Of a stretch of 64,000 bases of DNA, positions 58,801 to 64,000 are shown piece by piece (within the stretch, counting starts at the first letter, position 1; every line of letters starts with the position of its first letter). The notes under the pieces were generated by a model. That model was not told where the DNA came from. It did no database searches and worked only from the letters and a program-made list of their open reading frames with translations. Origin of the DNA: Plazaster borealis (Eukaryota > Echinodermata > Asteroidea > Forcipulatida > Labidiasteridae); the NCBI GenBank assembly GCA_021014325.1, contig JAJGQC010000611.1, positions 1-64,000 on the forward strand, written 5' to 3'. The position numbers and the translations under genes were made by a program.

Positions 58801-59626
58801 TTTTACCACACGTCGGCAGCCGACAGAGGATCGATGATGGGCGCCAACGGTGGACCATCAGAGGGCTGCCACTAGCGGACCGCCGGCACAAACGTCCACC
58901 GGCTCGCTGGTGGTCCACCGTCGTCAGCCGACAGAGGGCCGATGATGGGCCAACGGCAGACCATCAGAGGGATGCCACTAGCAGACCGCCGGCACAAACG
59001 TCTGCCGGCTCGCTGGTGGTCCACCGTCGGCAACCGACAGAGGACCGATGATGGGCCAACGGCGGACCATCAGAGGGATGCCACTAGCGGATCGCCGGCA
59101 CAAACGTCCGCCGGCTCGCTGGTGGTCCACCGTCGTCAGCCGACAGAGGGCCGATGATGGGCCAACGGCGGACCATCAGAGGGATGCCACTAGCAAACCG
59201 CCGGCACAAACGTCCGCCGACTCGCTGGTGGACCATCGTCGAAAGCCGACAGAGAGCCGACAACGGTCCGCCAATGGTCCATCATCGGTCCTCTGTCGGC
59301 TGCCGACAGCGGACCGCTGGCGAGCAGGCGGACGTTTGTGCCGCCGGTCCGCCGGTGGCAGCCACTGTCGGCCCGCCGGCGGTGCCGCTGGTGGACCGAC
59401 GATGGACCAATAGCGGCTTGCGGACTGGAAGTGGGTTCCAATTACCAAGCGTATACAATCCTTTTAAGGAGTGGGGTATAATTTGATGTACTTACAATCC
59501 AGCCTGTATGCATCGTCATATCACACAACACCTTTATTCCTTCATCATTCTGGAAGGGATAGATAGTGTAGATACCATCCTCTCTGTGACCAGCATCCAA
59601 CAAAGCCTGACAGTCTGTCAATTTAT
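43606..59626 (-). CDS. Secreted-type FReD protein with four F5/8C domains nested inside the fibrinogen domain (11 exons; 5' end not found)
   Basis: Exons in reading order: 59626-59496, 55541-55286, 53422-53106, 52948-52810, 48873-48548, 48014-47873, 47394-47060, 46536-46398, 45911-45581, 45156-45018, 43889-43606. All have GT/AG borders. Phases run 1-0, 0-1, then four times (1-0, 0-1), then 1-stop, and all fit except for one missing base in exon 9. Together they encode about 846 residues. FReD and F5/8C domains bind sugars, acetyl groups or lipids and occur in extracellular lectins and immune receptors (family knowledge). The first and last parts make one complete FReD of about 220 residues; the discoidin block sits in the phase-1 intron between exons 2 and 11. 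A signal peptide and upstream exons are not visible. One gene rather than several is supported by the phase pattern and lack of internal stops or starts. Confidence 0.8.
44353..44553. mobile_element. 201-bp inverted-repeat element in an intron
   Basis: GGGACTGTAGTCATGATGAT and ATCATGACGACAGTCCC form the ends. Inner arms ATGGAATTATGAACTCTAA and TTAGAGTTCATAATTCCAT are exact inverses. A half copy lies at 2001-2068, a trace at 47461-47500. Confidence 0.75.
44567..44930 (-). mobile_element. TTAA-type MITE in the last intron of the FReD gene
   Basis: Starts TTAAAGGTATCATAC, ends GTACGATGCCTTTAA. The perfect 30-bp palindrome is at 44729-44758. It lies between the last discoidin exon and the last FReD exon. 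Confidence 0.8.
45018..45156 (-). CDS. F5/8C domain 4, second half
   Basis: Acceptor TTAACAG|ACATTC (phase 0), 139 nt, ending AGAA|GTAGGT (phase 1; a less common donor). It reads [34 protein letters not shown] and IELIGCR. The closing Cys remains although its partner in the first half is lost. Confidence 0.85.
45581..45911 (-). CDS. F5/8C domain 4, first half, with a 1-nt deletion
   Basis: Acceptor TTTACAG|TC, donor CAG|GTAAAT. The length of 331 nt is one short of fitting phase 1 in and phase 0 out. From the acceptor the expected phase reads HWIYGQEL and then breaks. The later part reads [51 protein letters not shown] and [15 protein letters not shown] in the shifted frame. One missing G in TTGGAATG (about 45880-45888) explains both. 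The first Cys of the domain is Tyr here (YGQ for CGH). This is either a real lesion or an assembly error. Confidence 0.8.
46398..46536 (-). CDS. F5/8C domain 3, second half
   Basis: Acceptor CAACAG|ATAATC (phase 0), donor AAAG|GTGAGT (phase 1), 139 nt. It reads [33 protein letters not shown] and VELLGCK. The usual FxGN at the start is replaced (ITKNT), and two Asn-X-Ser/Thr sites are possible. Confidence 0.85.
47060..47394 (-). CDS. F5/8C domain 3, first half
   Basis: Acceptor CAATAG|AA (phase 1), donor CAG|GTAAGAA (phase 0), 335 nt. It reads [53 protein letters not shown] and [16 protein letters not shown]. It is the longest and most divergent of the four first halves, with an extra Cys in GNCQPSN, also seen in domain 4. 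Confidence 0.88.
47873..48014 (-). CDS. F5/8C domain 2, second half
   Basis: Acceptor TTCACAG|AGATTC (phase 0), donor AATG|GTAAGG (phase 1), 142 nt. It reads [35 protein letters not shown] and VELLGCN. Confidence 0.9.
48548..48873 (-). CDS. F5/8C domain 2, first half
   Basis: Acceptor ATTCAG|TT (phase 1), donor CAG|GTATGA (phase 0), 326 nt. It reads [56 protein letters not shown] and [17 protein letters not shown]. Its first 50 nt and the intron before it are copied at 54056-54960. Confidence 0.9.
48874..52809 (-). other. Large intron between F5/8C domains 1 and 2, with repeats
   Basis: 48874-49985 shares sequence with 53568-54960 (see there). A unit of about 122 bp (GAGTTATCGCT, GCCATAATGACCTT, GATCCCAAGACCAAT, GGAGTTGATATGCCAA) is tandem at 51480-51760 and present once at 50055-50180. 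50810-50831 is an (AT)n run and 51775-51791 an (AC)n run. 52310-52520 holds an element with many GATC words between TTGCGTTCACACTACG and CAAGTGTGAACGCGG. No extra exon was seen. Confidence 0.55.
52810..52948 (-). CDS. F5/8C domain 1, second half
   Basis: Acceptor GACAG|ACATTC (phase 0), donor AGAG|GTAAGT (phase 1), 139 nt. It reads [34 protein letters not shown] and IELLGCR. This completes the beta sandwich; the closing Cys is present. Confidence 0.9.
53106..53422 (-). CDS. F5/8C domain 1, first half
   Basis: Acceptor GGTTTCAG|TT, donor CAG|GTAAG; phase 1 in, phase 0 out, 105 full codons. It reads [55 protein letters not shown] and [15 protein letters not shown]. Cys in YCGH should pair with the GC at the end of the second half. 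All hallmark residues of a discoidin fold are present. Confidence 0.9.
53534..54960. repeat. Composite duplication of 48.83-49.98 kb, partly inverted
   Basis: 54052-54960 repeats 48830-49700 in direct orientation. 53568-54045 repeats about 49495-49976 in inverse orientation. Parts of the two arms are therefore inverse to each other (53815-54040 against 54735-54960), a fold-back of about 225 bp per arm. TGTACTCATTTTCCAATAGA occurs twice in the inverted arm. The copies differ by scattered changes. Confidence 0.75.
54056..54108 (-). pseudogene. Copied start of a discoidin exon
   Basis: Nearly identical to the first 50 nt of F5/8C domain 2 ([14 protein letters not shown]) with its acceptor, brought here by the duplication. 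The rest of the exon is absent (an inverted arm follows), so it cannot make a domain. It lies in the intron before F5/8C domain 1 in the same orientation as the gene. Confidence 0.75.
55286..55541 (-). CDS. FReD exon 2 of 3 (central part)
   Basis: Acceptor TTTCTAG|ATG in phase 0, donor ACTG|GTATGT in phase 1; 85 codons plus one base. It reads [48 protein letters not shown] and [21 protein letters not shown] across the exon join equals the GGWTVIQRR hallmark. The ATG here is internal, not a start. In a usual FReD the next residues would be those of the exon at 43606-43889. Confidence 0.88.
56520..56815. repeat. Dispersed repeat piece in the FReD intron
   Basis: TTACTTGGTAAGACGTACAG, GGATAGTATAATGCATCTTGAGAAAC and ATTTTCACAGGTTAGTTTTATG resemble, in a diverged form, the internal words of the TTAA-type MITE. 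No clear ends. Confidence 0.4.
56860..57300. repeat. GC-rich 60-bp minisatellite, about 7 units
   Basis: GGACCGACAT or GGACCGCCAT starts units at 57061, 57121, 57181 and 57241, exactly 60 bp apart. More diverged units extend left to about 56860 (GGTCCGCCAGTGGTAGCC). As 60 is a multiple of 3, several frames stay open; these are not genes. Confidence 0.85.
58832..59420. repeat. GC-rich minisatellite of about 106 bp with an inverted terminal unit
   Basis: GATGATGGGCC marks units at 58832, 58941, 59047 and 59153 (spacing 109, 106, 106). Each has GGACCATCAGAGG, CCGCCGGCACAAACGTC and GGTGGTCCACCGTC. From about 59260 to 59370 the same unit appears as its reverse complement (CCATCATCGGTCC, GGACGTTTGTGCCG), so the array ends in a fold-back. 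It lies in the first visible FReD intron, 75 bp from the exon. Confidence 0.85.
59496..59626 (-). CDS. FReD exon 1 of 3 (N-terminal subdomain)
   Basis: Acceptor CCATCAG|AT in phase 1, donor ATT|GTAAGT in phase 0; 43 full codons. It reads [28 protein letters not shown] and [12 protein letters not shown]. This matches the start of fibrinogen C-terminal domains: the first Cys (DCQ) should pair with the CDM Cys. The preceding phase-1 intron is usual at a module border. Confidence 0.85.
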
Positions 59627-62600
59627 CTGATGGATTAAACATAACAAATCATGTTATCATTATAGGATTTGAGGCATTGCATGGTGAGGTATCAATAAAT
59701 TATTTGGTTTGCGGTAACACCATGTGTGTATCTACTTGCCAGGTAGAGTTTGTTCTTAGAGAACTGTCTTGCTTAATTCTACTACCGCGGAGTAGATTGT
59801 TCGGGTGTTCGAGACTTCTCAGTTCTGAAAAGAACTGTCTTGTTTATTAACTATTACCTGGGCGGAAGGTATAGAATTAGGCTGGGACTACTACTTTAGC
59901 TTATAGGATCGTAATTAACTGTACTACCGGAGTCAGTTCTTGGATTGGTCTCAACGTTTCGACTAGCTTGCTCTAGTTCCAAATCCCGCAAAAATTGGGT
60001 TCAATCTATTGTTTATGTTTAATTCGTATAACTTACGAAGAAACAAAATAATTTGTTCTTTTATGTAAGCAATCACCACTTATCAAGTCTTTGTATCTTT
60101 CTTACTTTGTTTCCCCTCTGTAATGTGCAGAGACAAGCCATGATTGGTTCTGGGAGAGATGTCATTACAAACACGATACCATGCACACAGTATTCTGTTT
60201 TGAGGCAAGTCCCCACGAGTGTAAGCTTGCATTATTCATCATAGCCCATGAGCCAGCTACACTTGCAAGTACCAACTCCAGGGACTAATTCTTATATCAC
60301 TTTTCTTGTTGTTAATAATCCACAACTTACCATAAACTATGATAGCCTTTCCAATAAATTAGATTAACACAAGTTTTCAAAAGATTTTTCTGGTAAAATT
60401 TGAAACCTCTTAGCCTCTTCTGTTGTTGAAAAGCCCATGTATTTGCAGGGAGAGTTAATATTTGAGTTGTGCATACTCAAACAGCCGTTGTATTTGTCGC
60501 TTGTCAAGCATGGCTGCCCGTCAACAATGTTTCTCTGTGTCAGAAGGCTGCTGTACTTTTCTAATAAAGTCATCAAGAGGATATTTATTGGTATAGGTGA
60601 CATTTTGTTGAAAAATGCGTTTGTTATACCAGTTGTTAGTAAAGTTTAGAGAAGGTTGTGATGCAGGTTTGTTCTATTAGTTCATGAGCCATAGGCTGAA
60701 ATTTTACATATTTAGTAATATACTTATGATTTTATGCACAGTAGGTCTGTCTCCCCTTAGCAAAGGATCTTTGAAAATAGTTAATTTATATTTTATTCTG
60801 AATATGGGAGATGAATATTTACCAAATATGTGTACTTAACCTTATCAGGACTGGGGGTGGGGTCGATGGCAGAAGGATTGGGCACATTGTGCCCCCTTCC
60901 ATTTGTTGCCTGTACAAATGTAGCTTTTAAAACACTGTATCTAAAATGCATAGAGAACAAAAGCAGAGTGGAAATAGCCTATATTAAACGAGAAAAAGAA
61001 AGAAGAAAAGGTTCCCTACAAGCCCTTATTTAATTTATGTCAAGGGAACCCCAGAACCCGGTGCCAGTAGATGTTTCTAATTATTTGAGTAAAAGAATGA
61101 AGGCTAAACATATATTTAACTTCAGAGTGGATCGCATCCTACAGCCCGAGAAAACGATAAAAAAGAGAGTGATGAGCAGCATTTGTTCTTGCCCTTTTGT
61201 GTTGAAATTTCACTACATCACAGCGTCATCTAGGGTTAACAACAACAATTAGCAATTGGCAAATCACACATGTTATATAAGCATTTAACAACAAACTGAC
61301 TAGAAAATGGATCCTGTTATTTAACAATTGAAGTCCAAACTGAATCTATCGGACTGATGATAACACTTTTCTTTGTCAGAAATATATAAAGCCCTTGAAG
61401 GGAGACCTAGACAAAAATAGAAAATGCATCTGAACTCTTTCCAAAGTGTCTTCTTGATTGGATATACATGTAAAAGGCCGGGCACGCATACAGGTGCTGC
61501 ATACAACAGCTGTTTGAGTATGCACAACTGAAATATTCACTCTCCATGCAAATGCATGGGCTTAAACAAAAAATTTCTATCTAAACAGCCGTTGGCTTAA
61601 CAACAACAGAAGAGGCTAAGAGTTTTCAAATTTCACGGTGAAAATCTTTCGAAAACTGGTATCAATCAAATTTTTTAAAAGGCTGTCGTAGTTTATGGTG
61701 AGTTGTGGATTATTATTTGCAACAAGAAAAGTGATATTAGAATCAGCCTCTCGAGTTGGTCCCAATATGTGAAATTTCAGCCCAGGGCTCATGGACTATT
61801 AGCTACCAGTAACAGTTTGAGAAATTACTGTCAATACTGTCAAATACAAAAGACTGAAACAGCAAACAAACAAATAATAACCCTACACTCATTAAAAGCA
61901 ATGGTGTCTCATTTATCTAATTTAGTCTGAACTCAGGGGGAAAAAAATTGAAACTAGATGCAAATGCTGTTTCACTATCAGATCATGTAATGGCCATTTA
62001 GAATAATACTTGGTGCACATTTCTACTAGTTTTTTTCCTCGCAATTTAATCTTTTATTTGGATCTTAATTGAGATTGGCCAAAATCCTGGAAGAATTGTT
62101 ATTGAGACAAGTTGTACTCAGACAGTACATAGCCTTCTATGAATATGGTTGGAAAGATGTTTTAATTGGTGGAGTAAGATTTATAGTTTTAACATAATGT
62201 TATGAAATACATTACAACCATTGTTCTTACTAAAGGGACACGTTGCCTTGGATTGGGCGCTTTGGGCTATACAAACCGTTTGTTATGAGGAGTAAAAACA
62301 ATTGGCTCTACAAAATGGCAGACTGTGTTAGTTCAAGAAGTAAAAGAAAAACCACACAATTTCGAGGCATACTTTATGTGGATCATTATAATCTAAATGA
62401 ACCCCAATTGCAACCTTGTTCTCTCAAACACAACTTCAAAACTATGTTTCTGTCTTTTCTTTTCCAACAAAGAAAAGTTTAAGCTTTGATTGTAAAATAC
62501 TATTGGACACTTGGACATAAGGCTTGCTGTGGTTTTGAGGCTCTTGTTTTTAAAAAATATTTTAAAGAATTTTTTAATGAGAAATTAACCTTACATCACA

Positions 62601-64000
62601 AGGCCGGACGGCCACTAGGTGAGGGCTAAAGTTAATTGATTTGGGCTGTTGACCCAAATCAACTGTCACCAGGGGCACTTTGCCACCTACTCCTGGGGCT
62701 GAAATAGGGTTACCCCCTTTACAGTCCATAAGGATGTAGGCATGGGTATCATCCACTAGGAGCCTGGCTGGTAGAACAGAATGCACTACTGTCCCAACTT
62801 TTTACAAAGCAATTATGGTTAAGACAGGGAATTCGAACCAACACACAGTGGGCCAGTTCAAGGTCAAACTGCGCCAAAATAGGCAAATAATTATTGTTTC
62901 AAAATCAATACTCCTATTTATTTAATGTTCCCAGTGGTCCAGATGCATATTGTATTAAAGAATTAATGACAAAATCACTTTAAAATACGGGTTAAACCCT
63001 TGTATAGTCACAAAATTGTAAAACATGTGACGTAAACTGTTAAGATTAACAAGTATTTTAACTTGCTGCTCTGAGCATTTCATAGAAGATAACGCCATGA
63101 AAACCGTGTCGATAGTTGTTTACAGTCTATATTTTATGAAAATTAAATTTAGAATCAGTTTGATTTCTGTTTACTGTTTGAAGAAGCCTGAAACACCACA
63201 TAAAATGCCTTTTTAAAGTGATTATTTTTCTTAAGAGGCAAAGAAAAAATATATTTCCGCCGATTGCCACTTTAATTCTCACTTTTCTAGAAGCCTGAAC
63301 CTTCAGCAACAGTTTAAAATAAAAATTGGCAGAGACTTTTGCGACTTTGGAAGATATTTCATTTTGAAGTGGTAGGCCCCTATCGCAAACCGACTGTTTT
63401 GACTCAACCACCATGACCAACCATAACGACTCGCGTGTGTCAGGTTGTAATACTTTAGCATCAAAGAAAGATAAGACACACAAAAGTTTGAAATTGAATG
63501 TTGACATCCAATGAAACACTGAAAGAGGATGACATTTTACACCTAGTTAGGTAAGAGACTTGTCACAATTTGTCCATGAATGTCAGATATGTGAATCACA
63601 AAACTGAATTTTGACATTAGAGCTCTTTTTAAAGTGAACACTAACTACATCTTCTCTCAGCAAGTAAAAGCAGTTTATCCCTTGACTGAGTCAAGGGGCG
63701 AATAAACCAAACCACATAATGACTAATTAAGCCATTTCTCCAAAGTGTAATGACCGGGGGGAGTCAAATTCCCTGATATCCTAGAATAGACCATTTTTCA
63801 CACCTAAGGGGGGGGGGGGGTCAGGTGCCAGAGTTTTGTTTTGTTTTTGTGTTGTTTTTTTACAGACTTTTACAAAACATATGGTGTGGTAGTAAATATA
63901 TTGCACCTTTCGCTCATCAGGATAAGATTGGGGATGGTGCCACGCCCTTAAGAACTTCGATGTTAGGGAAATAAACTAAAGGACTCCAATAATCCTATAC
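59627..64000. other. Upstream flank or intron of the FReD gene; repeats only
   Basis: 60280-60510 and 61490-61740 are diverged inverse copies of each other (AGCCTCTTCTGTTGTTG / CAACAACAGAAGAGGCT, and GTGCATACTCAAACAGC / GCTGTTTGAGTATGCAC). 62095-62430 resembles a dispersed repeat (AAAGGGACACGTTGCCTTGG, GAAAAACCACACAATTTCGAGGC) that I recall from sea stars. A poly-G run lies at 63809-63819. Further 5' exons of the FReD gene must end in phase 1, but none could be identified with confidence. Confidence 0.45.

Noticed and set aside
58942..59486. Arg-rich open frames on both strands
   Set aside because: Products of the 106-bp minisatellite and its inverted unit.
63127..63519. 130-residue minus-strand open frame
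   Set aside because: No recognised domain, signal or splice context; AT-rich low-information composition.

Overview
The window looks like a piece of an animal nuclear genome. Evidence is spliced exons with GT/AG boundaries, long AT-rich non-coding stretches, many families of short inverted-repeat elements, DIRS and LINE retrotransposons, and fibrinogen-related (FReD) and F5/8 type C (discoidin) domains. From memory, several dispersed repeats resemble families common in sea stars: the one with ends GGCATCGTACACGTTTGG, and the one with ends GGGCCCAATTTCAT. An echinoderm, probably an asteroid, is my best guess. That is inference; no database was searched.

Layout. 1-5.4 kb is AT-rich DNA with a short TTAA-type element and a tandem array of about 12 tRNA-like units (3.26-4.89 kb). 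5.42-14.53 kb is a 9.1-kb DNA transposon with long inverted ends and a candidate 3-bp target duplication (ATG). It carries one two-exon gene, broken by frameshifts, whose product ends in an XPG/FEN-like nuclease region and a Cys-rich tail. This fits the Academ superfamily, XPG-bearing type. 14.69-16.01 kb is a second inverted-repeat element without a clear gene. 17.86-26.79 kb is a decayed DIRS-like tyrosine-recombinase retrotransposon (gag, RT, RNase H, partial recombinase), split at 20.005-25.120 kb by an L1/Tx1-like LINE with ORF1, endonuclease and RT. 27-43.5 kb is gene-poor: 17-bp, 50-bp, 104-bp and about 210-bp tandem repeats, clusters of short hairpin elements and unassigned DNA.

43.6-59.63 kb (minus strand) is the only gene in the window that looks functional. 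Eleven exons are visible; the 5' end lies beyond them or outside the window. Read 5' to 3' they give FReD part 1, FReD part 2, four F5/8C domains of two exons each, then FReD part 3 with the stop codon. Every intron phase fits except one 1-nt deletion in the fourth discoidin domain. The four discoidin domains therefore lie inside the fibrinogen fold, at one phase-1 intron of it. Skipping the block would join the three FReD pieces in frame into a normal FReD of about 220 residues. Introns of this gene hold two GC-rich minisatellites, a partial duplication that copies the start of a discoidin exon, and several short mobile elements. 59.7-64 kb shows only repeats and unassigned sequence.

The two results most worth following are the nested FReD/4xF5/8C architecture and the complete outline of the Academ-like transposon.
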